From the NCBI RefSeq assembly GCF_003260275.1, contig NZ_QJHB01000001.1, positions 372,001 to 436,000 of the forward strand: 64,000 nucleotides of DNA. Reading direction: 5' to 3'. The stretch's first letter is position 1. Every line of letters begins with the position of its first letter. Below, one piece after another: positions 25,529 through 33,322 of the stretch. This DNA is from Homoserinimonas sp. OAct 916 (GTDB lineage: Bacteria; Actinomycetota; Actinomycetes; Actinomycetales; Microbacteriaceae). Made by a program: the position numbers and the translations under genes. The notes beneath the pieces were generated by a model. It made no database searches. It was given only the letters and a program-made list of their open reading frames with translations, and was not told the DNA's origin.

Positions 25529-27708
25529 GACGACACTGAAGTGGCTGCGGCAGGTGGCACGGCTGGCGTCGCGGTCGGCCTTGCGGCTTGGATCGCCGTG
25601 ATCGCGACGGTGTTGACGATGTCTTGCACGAGGGCCCCCCGGGACAGGTCGTTGATCGGTTTGTTCAGGCCCTGCAGCACCGGTCCGATCGCCACGGCAC
25701 CGGCACTGCGCTGCACTGCCTTGTAGGTGTTGTTGCCGGTGTTCAAGTCGGGAAAGATGAACACGGTCGCCCGGCCGGCGATCTGCGACTCCGGAACCTT
25801 CGCGGCGGCGACCGCGACGTCGGCGGCGGCGTCGTACTGAATGGGCCCGTCCACCGCGAGGTCGGGCCGGCGTTCCCGCACCAGCGCGGTGGCTTCGCGC
25901 ACCTTCTCCACGTCCGCGCCGGCCCCACTCGCGCCGGTCGAGTAGGAGAGCATGGCGATGCGCGGCTCGATGCCGAACTGGGCGGCAGTGGCCGACGACG
26001 AGATGGCGATGTCAGCCAGTTGGTCGGCGGTGGGGTCGGGAATCACGGCGCAGTCGCCGTAGACGAGTACTCGATCGGCGAGCGCCATCAGAAACACGCT
26101 GGAGACCACCGACACCCCGGGTCTGGTCTTGATGATCTCGAATCCCGGCCGGATCGTGTGCGCGGTCGTGTGGGCCGCGCCCGAGACCATGCCGTCGGCA
26201 AGCCCGAGATGCACCATCATGGTGCCGAAATACGACGGGTCGACGATCTGGGCGAGGGCATCGGCATAGGTGATCCCCTTGTGTGCCCGCAGCCGTTGGT
26301 ATTCCTTGGCGAACCGAGCGCTCAACTCGGGGTCTGACGGGCTGATGATCTGGGCATCCGCGATCGACAGGCCGAGTTGTTCCGCTCGGCAACGGATCTC
26401 CTCCTCATCACCCAGCAGGGTCAGTCTCGCCACCCGCCGGTCGAGAATGATGTGGGCCGCGGTGAGGATGCGGTCGTCTTCGCCCTCGGGCAGCACGATG
26501 TGACGCGCGGCCAGACGAGCCCGCTCGATCAGTGAGTATTCGAACATGAGTGGCGTGATCACCACCGAGTTGCTCAGGTTCAGCCGGTCGACCAGGTTCT
26601 GCCCGTCAACGTGGTCGGCGAACAGGGTGAGCGCCCGACGGTATTTGCCCGTGTTGTCGGCGGCCAGCCGCGCACGGGCTCGTGTGACTCGCATCGCCGT
26701 GTCGTAGGTGCCGAGATCGGTTGCGATCACTGGCCGCGGCACGTTCAGCCCTGATATCAGGCGCTGAATCGGTTCCGGAAGCTCGAATCCGCCGTTGACG
26801 ATCACGCCCGAGATCGATGGGAATGTGCCCGACTGTTCCGCGAGCAGTACGGCCAACAGCACCTCGGTGCGGTCGGCGGCCACGATGAGCACCGAGTCCT
26901 GGATCAGTCGCGCGAGCACGTTGACCATCGACATGCCGGCAACGACGACGGCGACCGCCTCGCGCTCGAGCAAAGACGGGTCGCCGGCGATCAGGGTTCC
27001 GTCGACGGCTTCGAGCAGCGTGCCCATGCTGGGCGCGACCAGCATTGGATCCTCGGGGATGGTCCACACCGCCTTGCCGAGACCCGGGATCACCGCGGCC
27101 ACCTCGCTCGAGATCTGGTCGAGCCGTTCCGTGTCGGCTCGGTTCACGATCACGGCCAGCAGGGTGGCGTGCGCGTGCACCAGTTCCACCATGGCCAGAT
27201 CCATCAACTGCCGGAGGTCTCCGGGCGTGCGGGCATCCGCCTGTCCCAATTGCTGCCCGCGCCCGGGGCCGACCCTGCCGCCCAGCACCAGCAGCACCGG
27301 CGCGCCCAGGTTCGCGGCCACGCGGGCATTGTAGGAGAGTTCGGTCGGGCTGCCCACGTCGGTGTAGTCGGAGCCGACGATCACCACCACGTCACTCACG
27401 GCCTCGACCGCCTTATAGCGTTCCACGATGCGCGACAGTGCGGCATCCGGGTCGGAGTGCACATCGTCATAGCTGACGCCGACGCACATGTCGTAGTCGA
27501 GGCGGTTGGGTGAACCTTCTGTTGTATCGACACCGTCGTGTGCCAGCATCATTTCGAGCACATAGTCCGGGGCATCGACCGAGCGGGCGACCGGACGGAA
27601 GACCCCCACCCTCGTCACTGCCCGGCTGAGTTGGTCGATCACCCCCAGCGCTACCGTCGACTTCCCGGAATTGCCCTCGGCTGATGTGATGTAGACGCTG
27701 CGTGCCAC
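25525..27708 (-). CDS. pta: phosphate acetyltransferase, long form
   Basis: A 727-residue enzyme that interconverts acetyl-CoA and acetyl phosphate. The N-terminal third is a BioD-like P-loop domain (SAEGNSGKSTVALGVIDQL near residue 9), the middle contains a DRTGG regulatory domain (about 225-340), and the C-terminal half is the catalytic PTA domain with ARHIVLPEGEDDRILTAA, MVHLGLADGMVSGAAHTTAH and LSYSTGASG. The long form is usual in enterobacteria and actinobacteria and is often allosterically controlled. The GTG start lies 9 bases after the stop of the ferredoxin reductase gene. ackA overlaps its end. Confidence 0.95.
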   Translation of the reverse strand: MARSVYITSAEGNSGKSTVALGVIDQLSRAVTRVGVFRPVARSVDAPDYVLEMMLAHDGVDTTEGSPNRLDYDMCVGVSYDDVHSDPDAALSRIVERYKAVEAVSDVVVIVGSDYTDVGSPTELSYNARVAANLGAPVLLVLGGRVGPGRGQQLGQADARTPGDLRQLMDLAMVELVHAHATLLAVIVNRADTERLDQISSEVAAVIPGLGKAVWTIPEDPMLVAPSMGTLLEAVDGTLIAGDPSLLEREAVAVVVAGMSMVNVLARLIQDSVLIVAADRTEVLLAVLLAEQSGTFPSISGVIVNGGFELPEPIQRLISGLNVPRPVIATDLGTYDTAMRVTRARARLAADNTGKYRRALTLFADHVDGQNLVDRLNLSNSVVITPLMFEYSLIERARLAARHIVLPEGEDDRILTAAHIILDRRVARLTLLGDEEEIRCRAEQLGLSIADAQIISPSDPELSARFAKEYQRLRAHKGITYADALAQIVDPSYFGTMMVHLGLADGMVSGAAHTTAHTIRPGFEIIKTRPGVSVVSSVFLMALADRVLVYGDCAVIPDPTADQLADIAISSSATAAQFGIEPRIAMLSYSTGASGAGADVEKVREATALVRERRPDLAVDGPIQYDAAADVAVAAAKVPESQIAGRATVFIFPDLNTGNNTYKAVQRSAGAVAIGPVLQGLNKPINDLSRGALVQDIVNTVAITAIQAARPTATPAVPPAAATSVSS

Positions 27709-27717
27709 CCCCCAAGG

Positions 27718-28962
27718 CTATCGCTGTAGCGTCTCCACCAATTGCGCGAGCGGCACGGTTGAATCGGCAAGCTCTGCCGCGTTCACCCGAATTCGGGAGC
27801 GGATCAGGTCTTGAACCGGCGTGATGCCCTCATCCCAGGCGTTGACGTGCATGCCGGCGACAACCACGTCGTCAACGACCCAGAAGGCATGGAACACATC
27901 TGCGGCGAGGTCGCCGCGGATCACCGGGTCGTCGGCAGTTCTGGCATCTATCCACCCGGCGTACTCCATGGCGACGTCGTACTGATCGGTGAAGAAGAAC
28001 GGCGCCGGGTCGAACTCAGAAACTCGCCCCAACATCGATTGCGCAGCGATCCGGCCGTCCATCAGCGCGTTTGCCCAATGCTCTACCCGCAGCCGTCGGC
28101 CGTAGAGCGGATTCGCGACACTGGCGATGTCGCCGGCGGCAAAAACATCCGGGTCGTCGGTTCGCATCTGTGGGTCGACACGCACCCCACCGTCATCGGC
28201 GAGCATCCCGTCGTCGAACAATCCGACCTCGGGGCTGACCCCGACCCCGGCGATCACGACGTCGGCAGGAAACTCACCACCGTCGTCGGTGACGACCGAC
28301 GTCACCTTGTTGATTCCCTGAAAGCCGGAGACACGCCGCCCCAGTTGGAACTCGACACCATGGCGTCTATGCAGGTCTGCGAAATACCCACCAAGTCGGG
28401 TGCCCATGGAAGCCTGCAGCGGAACTTTCCCGGGGCCGATCACCGTGACCCGGCAACCCTTGGCACGCGCAGCCGCGGCCGTTTCGAGACCGATCCAGCC
28501 CGCCCCGACCACGACCACGTTCGGTGCGCCGCTCAGGGCGGCACCCAGCGCTTCGGAGTCTTCCAGAGTTCGCAGATAGTGCACGCCAGGCAGATGCGCG
28601 CCGGGCACGTTCAGCCGCCGCGGGTTCGAACCAGTGGCAATCAGGAGCTTGTCGTAGCCGAGCGTGGTCTGGTCGTCGAGAGTGATCTCGTGATCGGCAC
28701 GGTGCACCGATGACGCGCGCGCTCCCAGTCGAAGCTCCACCCGGTGCGTGTCGTACCACTGTTGATCCCGCAGCGATTCTTCCGAGAGCCAGCCTTCACC
28801 CTTCAAGTAAGACTTCGACAGGGGTGGACGTTCGTAGGGCAGGTGGCGTTCCGCTCCCACGAGCACGATCCGGCCGTCGAACCCTTCGCCACGCAATGTC
28901 TGGACAGCGGTGCCGCCGGCTTGCCCGGCGCCGACAACGACAAATACTTGGTCAGTCGCCAC
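27718..28962 (-). CDS. ferredoxin/putidaredoxin reductase-type FAD oxidoreductase
   Basis: A 414-residue flavoprotein of the NAD(P)H:rubredoxin/ferredoxin reductase group. It has two dinucleotide folds, VVVGAGQAGGTAVQTL at the N-terminus for FAD and VVVGAGWIGLETAAAARAKG near residue 150 for NAD(P)H, the LPYERPPLSKSYL motif, and VFAAGDIASV for the flavin ribityl. A reductase C-terminal domain follows. Such enzymes pass electrons to a small iron-sulfur protein that feeds a P450 or dioxygenase. No ferredoxin, P450 or Rieske gene is nearby. AAGGAGGAG precedes the GTG. It is a clear paralogue of the protein at 39913. Confidence 0.88.
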   Translation of the reverse strand: MATDQVFVVVGAGQAGGTAVQTLRGEGFDGRIVLVGAERHLPYERPPLSKSYLKGEGWLSEESLRDQQWYDTHRVELRLGARASSVHRADHEITLDDQTTLGYDKLLIATGSNPRRLNVPGAHLPGVHYLRTLEDSEALGAALSGAPNVVVVGAGWIGLETAAAARAKGCRVTVIGPGKVPLQASMGTRLGGYFADLHRRHGVEFQLGRRVSGFQGINKVTSVVTDDGGEFPADVVIAGVGVSPEVGLFDDGMLADDGGVRVDPQMRTDDPDVFAAGDIASVANPLYGRRLRVEHWANALMDGRIAAQSMLGRVSEFDPAPFFFTDQYDVAMEYAGWIDARTADDPVIRGDLAADVFHAFWVVDDVVVAGMHVNAWDEGITPVQDLIRSRIRVNAAELADSTVPLAQLVETLQR

Positions 28963-29080
28963 GATCTCCTCCTTCGATGGAGCCTTTGTAGCACCACCTC
29001 AGAAGAAGTGAGAAGTGGAAACTACTCTCACAAAGCCCTAACGGAAAAACCTCCCCGTGCATTCCGCCCAAAAGGCACGG

Positions 29081-29134
29081 CCCCGGTCACACGTGCTGCC
29101 CCGGTCACACGTGCTGCCCCGGTTGCCCGTGCTG
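29081..29134. repeat. 18-bp tandem repeat, three units
   Basis: CCCCGGTCACACGTGCTG at 29081 and 29099, and CCCCGGTTGCCCGTGCTG at 29117. The third unit is also the first part of the 67-bp array. Confidence 0.8.
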
Positions 29135-29325
29135 CCCCGCGCAGCGAACAAGGACTCCCCACGCACCCCGCGCAGAAACACAGCCCCGGTTACCCGTGCT
29201 GCACGGCTTAACGAACAAGGACTCCCCGCCCACCCCGCGCAGAAACACAGCCCCGGTTACCCGTGCTGCACGGCTTAACGAACAAGGACTCCCCGCGCAC
29301 CCGCCAGAGCCCGGTTACCCTTGCT
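29117..29325. repeat. 67-bp tandem repeat, about three units
   Basis: Units start at 29117, 29184 and 29251; a shortened third unit (59 bp) is followed by the start of a fourth. Shared blocks include CCCCGGTTACCCGTGCTGCA, GAACAAGGACTCCCC and CCGCGCAGAAACACAG. Each of units two and three holds the small inverted repeat CGTGCTGCACG. No similarity to the 67-bp units beside tRNA-Ser was found despite equal length. Confidence 0.85.
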
Positions 29326-29462
29326 ACGTTTCCGTCCTGGGGGAGTTGGCCTGGATGGCGCCACGCGGGGAGCCGCACCCAGTGTATCCCGTGCTTGTGT
29401 CCGACGACGAACCCGCGTTGACTGGGAAGCTGACCCAACATTCGACGGAAGGGACAGAATCA

Positions 29463-30116
29463 ATGAGAGTGGCAATTGCGGGCGGACACGGAAAGATCGC
29501 CCGAATCCTGGAACAGCTATTGGTCGATGCCGACCACGAGGCGATCGGGATGATCCGAAACCCCGAACATGCCTCTGACCTGTTGGCGATCGGGGCGATC
29601 CCGGTGATCATCGATCTGGAGAGCACCGAGCCCCACAGCCTTGCTCGCAATCTGGAGGGCGTCGACGCGGTGGTCTTTGCCGCCGGTGCTGGCCCGGGCA
29701 GCAGCGCGGCCAGAAAGTTGACGGTCGATCGTGACGGCGCGATCCTGCTCGTGGATGCTGCCGTGGAGGCCGGCATCAGGCGCATCGTGGTGGTCTCAGC
29801 CATATCGGTAGACGATTTCGATCCAGACTCGGACGAGGTTTTTCAGGTCTACCTTCGAGCCAAGTCCGAGGCGGATGCCGCGGTTCGAACCCGTGACATC
29901 GACTGGACGATAATCCGGCCAGGCTCTCTCACCGACGATCAACCGACGGGTGCTGTGACCCTCGGCGACCGCGTTGAGCGTGGCCCGATCTCCCGTGCCG
30001 ATGTCGCCGCATTGATCTTTTCGGTTCTGGTCGACGGCACCGCAATCCGCAGCCAGTTCGAAGCAGTCGCCGGCGACGAGCGCATACGCGACGCCCTGAA
30101 CGCGCTGAATTACTGA
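29463..30116 (+). CDS. NAD(P)-binding, atypical short-chain dehydrogenase-like protein
   Basis: A 217-residue protein of the NAD(P)H-binding / SDR a5-like group. The N-terminal MRVAIAGGHGKIARILEQLL has the glycine-rich loop; GVDAVVFAAGAGPGSSA marks the end of the fourth strand; YLRAKSEADAAVR holds the YxxxK active-site pair; WTIIRPGSLTD follows. The frame is open upstream to 29196 through repeat DNA, but the ATG at 29463 gives the canonical N-terminus and has GGAAGGGA upstream. Members act as reductases, epimerases or redox sensors; no specific substrate can be assigned. Confidence 0.88.
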   Translation: MRVAIAGGHGKIARILEQLLVDADHEAIGMIRNPEHASDLLAIGAIPVIIDLESTEPHSLARNLEGVDAVVFAAGAGPGSSAARKLTVDRDGAILLVDAAVEAGIRRIVVVSAISVDDFDPDSDEVFQVYLRAKSEADAAVRTRDIDWTIIRPGSLTDDQPTGAVTLGDRVERGPISRADVAALIFSVLVDGTAIRSQFEAVAGDERIRDALNALNY

Positions 30117-30193
30117 GGGTCGCCGCCTAGTTGGGTGGGCGTTGTCCTCCCTGCGCTCAGGCACCTGAAAATGAAAGATGCGAGAAGAACAGG

Positions 30194-30199
30194 TAGGAT
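30194..30199 (+). promoter_or_regulatory. putative -10 of tRNA-Ser
   Basis: TAGGAT, 41 bases before the mature tRNA 5' end. No strong -35 was identified. Confidence 0.3.
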
Positions 30200-30240
30200 G
30201 CTCTTTGGTCCTGCGTGCTCGATCGGCGCCGTACCTACCT

Positions 30241-30328
30241 GGAGAATTCGCCTAGTGGCCTATGGCGCACGCTTGGAAAGCGTGTTGGGTGCAAGCCCTC
30301 GGGGGTTCGAATCCCCCATTCTCCGCCA
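30241..30328 (+). tRNA. tRNA-Ser (anticodon GGA)
   Basis: GGAGAAT (30241-30247) pairs with ATTCTCC (30318-30324); the discriminator is G and CCA is encoded (30326-30328). The anticodon arm is CACGC, loop TTGGAAA, GCGTG, giving anticodon GGA at 30275-30277, which reads UCC and UCU serine codons. A long variable arm (TTGGGTGCAAGCCCTC) marks a class II tRNA. The T arm is GGGGG TTCGAAT CCCCC. Two tandem units that reuse its 3' end follow at once. Confidence 0.96.
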
Positions 30329-30462
30329 CGAAACTGTCCAGCGCCAGGGGTGCAAGAACCCCACCCGGGGAGCACGAATCCCCCATTCTCCGCCACGAAA
30401 CTGTCCAGCGCCAGGGGTGCAAGAACCCCACCCGGGGAGCACGAATCCCCCATTCTCCGCCG
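30329..30462 (+). repeat. two tandem 67-bp units repeating the tRNA-Ser 3' end
   Basis: Units 30329-30395 and 30396-30462 are identical except for the final base. Each ends in CGAATCCCCCATTCTCCGCC, the last T-arm and acceptor bases of the tRNA, which thus occurs at 30308, 30375 and 30442. Upstream of that each unit has GGGGTGCAAGAACCCC, resembling a rebuilt variable arm, and GGGG...CCCC, resembling a T arm. No full tRNA can form because the 5' half is absent. Confidence 0.9.
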
Positions 30463-30482
30463 TGAGCAGAAATGATTCCGCC

Positions 30483-30511
30483 TTTGCGGCCGGCAACCCC
30501 GGCCGTACAGT
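30483..30511 (+). promoter_or_regulatory. putative leaderless promoter of the antiporter gene
   Basis: TTGCGG (30484-30489) and TACAGT (30506-30511) are separated by 16 nt; the -10 ends 6 nt before the GTG start. No Shine-Dalgarno sequence is present, which fits a leaderless message. Confidence 0.45.
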
Positions 30512-30517
30512 GACGAT

Positions 30518-31735
30518 GTGACCCCCACCGTGTTGTCAACTGCGGTCGTACTGCTCGCGGTCGCGCTCGCCCCCGTCGTTGCCTTGGCGGTGCGCCGAAT
30601 TGTCCGTGTTCCGGTGGTGGTGTTCGAGATCATCCTCGGAATGCTGGTGGGCCCGGCGGTGCTGAACTGGGTTCAATCAGGCGACGTACTCCACATGCTG
30701 TCCAATTTCGGGCTGATCCTGCTGTTTTTCATGGCGGGGAACGAACTGGACTTCCGCGGGTTGGGGGGACGCCCACTGAGGCGTTCGGTGATCGGCTGGC
30801 TGATATCACTCGCTGGGGGTCTCATCATCGGCTTCGCAGTCACGGGATCGGTCAACGGCGTCTATGTCGCGATCGCGCTGTGCTCCACAAGCCTCGGAAC
30901 CCTGATGCCGGTGCTGCGAGACAGTGGGATCCTGGGCACCCCGCTGGGTGGTTCAGTGGTCGCCGTTGGCGCCGCCGGCGAGTTTCTACCGCTGATCGCC
31001 ATCTCGGTGTTCCTGAGCGGGCGGCAACCGCTTCTGGGAGCGCTCGTACTGCTTGCCTTCGTGGTGATTGCGGGCCTTGCGGTGGCGCTGTCGCTGTGGC
31101 GTCGGATGCCCCGGTTCGATAATTTCGTCGCCGCGTCACTTGGAACGAGCGCCCAATTCGCGGTGCGCCTTGTCCTCGTATTGATGGCCGCTCTGGTGGT
31201 ACTCAGTCTCACGCTGGGCCTGGACATGCTGCTCGGAGCGTTCGCAGCCGGTATTCTCGCCCGCGCCCTGCTGCGCGGCGTTTCGTCGGACCATGCCGAA
31301 ACACTGGACCGCAAGTTCGAGGCCGTTTCGTTTGGTGTCTTCGTGCCGGTGTTCTTCGTCATGACCGGAGTGACGTTCGACTTCGCCGCCCTCTTCGCCG
31401 ACACCTGGACTTTGCTGCTTCTCCCGGCATTCACCGTTGCCCTGCTCGTGGTGCGCGGGCTGCCGGGCACGCTCGCAGCGCCGGTTGGCGCTTCCTTCGC
31501 CGATCGCCGATCGTTGGCCTTCTTCTCGGCGACCGGCCTGCCGCTCATCGTGGCCGTGGTGGGAATCGCGCTCGATCAGAACGCGATCGCACCCGGCATT
31601 GGTTCTGCGCTGATCGGCGCCGGCATGTTGTCGGTGCTGTTTTTTCCTGTGCTCGCACTCGTCGGCCGCAGTGTTCCCCAAGCCGAATCGGAGGCCAGCG
31701 CGGAACCGGATGACACTCTCGAGCCCGCGCCGTGA
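30518..31735 (+). CDS. CPA2-type monovalent cation:proton antiporter
   Basis: A 405-residue membrane protein with about 12-13 helices and no cytoplasmic TrkA or NAD domain. PVVVFEIILGMLVGPAVLNW, LILLFFMAGNELDFRGL and MLLGAFAAGILARALLRG match the Kef/NapA-type CPA2 family; the second segment normally carries family ion-binding acidic residues nearby. Such proteins exchange sodium or potassium for protons across the cytoplasmic membrane. The start is the GTG at 30518. It is convergent with the TehA-like gene and seems to be a single-gene unit. Confidence 0.87.
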   Translation: MTPTVLSTAVVLLAVALAPVVALAVRRIVRVPVVVFEIILGMLVGPAVLNWVQSGDVLHMLSNFGLILLFFMAGNELDFRGLGGRPLRRSVIGWLISLAGGLIIGFAVTGSVNGVYVAIALCSTSLGTLMPVLRDSGILGTPLGGSVVAVGAAGEFLPLIAISVFLSGRQPLLGALVLLAFVVIAGLAVALSLWRRMPRFDNFVAASLGTSAQFAVRLVLVLMAALVVLSLTLGLDMLLGAFAAGILARALLRGVSSDHAETLDRKFEAVSFGVFVPVFFVMTGVTFDFAALFADTWTLLLLPAFTVALLVVRGLPGTLAAPVGASFADRRSLAFFSATGLPLIVAVVGIALDQNAIAPGIGSALIGAGMLSVLFFPVLALVGRSVPQAESEASAEPDDTLEPAP

Positions 31736-31762
31736 CCACCGCTGCTCGTCACACCGGCGCGG

Positions 31763-32827
31763 TCAGGCCCTCCTGAACGCCGCTGCTCCCATCAAAGCGG
31801 CAACAATCAGCCACGCCGCCGCCGCAACCCAGGTTCCCACTGTTCCGATGGAATGGACAATCGACAGTTCAGCCACCTCGCCGTAGTACAGGCTCGCCGC
31901 CGAATACATTCCCAACGGAAAGACAATGCTCCACAGGCCAGACTCGTAGCGAAGCGGGTGACGCCGGACAAGATGCCGCCACACCCCGAAGATGACAAGC
32001 AGCGGCACCCACCAGAGCCCGAAGGCCCACAGCAGGTAGGTGAGGCCTCCCACCACGTGCCCCATCACCGCCATGACCGGCAGGCCGGCCGGAAGCGCCA
32101 TGATGTGTGAGCCGGCCAGGACCGTGATCGCCGTGGCCCCCATGAAGATCCAATAGTTGGGGCTGAGCGTTGTCGCCTCGCTTCGAGCCGACAACAGGCG
32201 CAGGGTCACCAGTGTCGACAGCATCACATAGAGGAAGACTCCGATCCCCCACAACCCGACCGCAATCGCGGCCAGGGCGCGTGAGTCATGACCGGCACCC
32301 AGCACCGCCGCGACATCCGCCAACGACTGGGTGGCGACCACCCAGAGAAACCAGCTGCCGTCGACAGAGGCTGCCACCGGCGACTCGTGCTCTCGCAGCA
32401 TCAGAGTGGCCGGGATGCCATAGTTCAGCACCAGCCAGATCGGAACACTGATCACCGCCAGAATGATCGTCACCAGCGGTGCGTGAGGCGAGTACAGCAG
32501 CACACCGACCACGTTGAGCCCCGCCACGATCGTCAGGTAGCCGAATGCGCGGCGGGGATCGGCCGCATCGCGAAGGAACTCGTTCCTGAACGAGATGAAG
32601 CGCCACACGTACAGGATCGCCAACACGATCAATCCGCCGACCGCGATGCCTGCCAACAGCACGGAGGCGAGATCCCAGCCGTTCAGGTGCAGTGCGAGCG
32701 AAACGATTCCCGAGGCCATCACGAACCCGAATGCGTTCGGCGGCAGACGCCGCACAGTAAAGACCACGCGGCCGGCCTCGTTTCGAACCGGCTTAGACGG
32801 CTCTGACGATTCCGTGCCGGCGGGCAT
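31763..32827 (-). CDS. TehA/SLAC1-type transporter (TDT family)
   Basis: A 354-residue membrane protein with ten hydrophobic segments. RLPPNAFGFVMASGIVSLAL opens the first helix, and VWRFISF, LNYWIF-like and LWWVPLLVIFGVWRHLVRR segments fit the tellurite-resistance/dicarboxylate transporter family, whose members include anion channels. The frame is open to 33004, but the ATG at 32827 begins MPAGTESSEP and has AAGGGG upstream. It lies 5 bases after the AhpD-like gene, so both are probably one transcript. Actual substrates of bacterial members range from malate and sulfite to unknown anions; none is assigned here. Confidence 0.82.
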   Translation of the reverse strand: MPAGTESSEPSKPVRNEAGRVVFTVRRLPPNAFGFVMASGIVSLALHLNGWDLASVLLAGIAVGGLIVLAILYVWRFISFRNEFLRDAADPRRAFGYLTIVAGLNVVGVLLYSPHAPLVTIILAVISVPIWLVLNYGIPATLMLREHESPVAASVDGSWFLWVVATQSLADVAAVLGAGHDSRALAAIAVGLWGIGVFLYVMLSTLVTLRLLSARSEATTLSPNYWIFMGATAITVLAGSHIMALPAGLPVMAVMGHVVGGLTYLLWAFGLWWVPLLVIFGVWRHLVRRHPLRYESGLWSIVFPLGMYSAASLYYGEVAELSIVHSIGTVGTWVAAAAWLIVAALMGAAAFRRA

Positions 32828-32832
32828 CGAAA

Positions 32833-33177
32833 CTACCCCTTGTCGACGGGCGTTTCGTGCAACGCGTGCAGTGCGACCGCGCTGTGCGCGTATGCCCCGC
32901 CCGCCCGCATCTCGGCCGCGACCCAGATGGCCTCCATGATCTCTTCCGGGGTGGCCCCCGTGCGCGTAGCCAGCTTGGTGTGGCCGTCGATGCAATAGGG
33001 ACACTGGGTCGTGTGGGCCACGGCCACGGCGATCAACTGCTTCGTCTTCTCATCCAGCGCCCCAGCGGCGAACACCTGTCTGCTGAAGGCCTCGAACGCC
33101 GCGTGGGTGTCCGGAGCGAGGTCGACTCGCTTCTTGGCCATCTCCGGCGTCATTCTGGGCAACATCGGCTCACTCAT
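32833..33177 (-). CDS. AhpD-like carboxymuconolactone decarboxylase-fold protein
   Basis: A 114-residue alpha-helical protein of the CMD family. HTTQCPYCIDGHTKLA carries the paired cysteines of the AhpD active site (CxxC followed by H). AhpD-type proteins act in thiol-based reduction of peroxides or in detoxification, and usually form trimers or hexamers. The ATG at 33177 is chosen because GAGGGAG lies 8 nt upstream and the protein then has the usual length; an upstream in-frame start at 33216 lacks a site. It heads a two-gene unit with the TehA-like transporter. Confidence 0.87.
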   Translation of the reverse strand: MSEPMLPRMTPEMAKKRVDLAPDTHAAFEAFSRQVFAAGALDEKTKQLIAVAVAHTTQCPYCIDGHTKLATRTGATPEEIMEAIWVAAEMRAGGAYAHSAVALHALHETPVDKG

Positions 33178-33204
33178 CTGAACGCTCCCTCGTACCATGA
33201 GCCT

Positions 33205-33222
33205 GCGCCAGGCCACTGGCGC
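33205..33222. promoter_or_regulatory. perfect hairpin upstream of the AhpD-like gene
   Basis: GCGCCAG (33205-33211) and CTGGCGC (33216-33222) with a 4-base loop, about 28 bases before the AhpD-like start and 100 bases beyond the pdhC stop. It may be an operator or a terminator without a T-run. Confidence 0.25.
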
Positions 33223-33322
33223 GGCCGGTCTTCAGCTCACTTCCAGAGTATGCCTCGCTCTTTCCTGGAGCCCGAAAATAGGCGGGTTCGCACATCAAGC
33301 GGATTGAGCCGGCACGAACAGT

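Larger units (their letters stand above)
28963..29462. other. intergenic region filled with tandem repeats
   Basis: This 500-base gap between divergent genes contains the 18-bp and 67-bp arrays at 29081-29325. Several frames are open through the repeats, but their products (rich in Pro, Ala, His and repeated exactly like the DNA) do not look like proteins. GGAAGGGA before 29463 is the ribosome site of the next gene. No clear promoter was seen. Confidence 0.6.

Noticed and set aside
29196-29462. Upstream extension of the SDR-like gene through the repeats
   Set aside because: The added residues are repeat-coded and the NAD-binding loop begins right after the ATG at 29463, which has a ribosome site.
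30308-30462. 67-bp units beside tRNA-Ser as additional tRNA genes or a CRISPR array
   Set aside because: They lack the 5' half of a tRNA, and the whole unit is repeated with no variable spacer.
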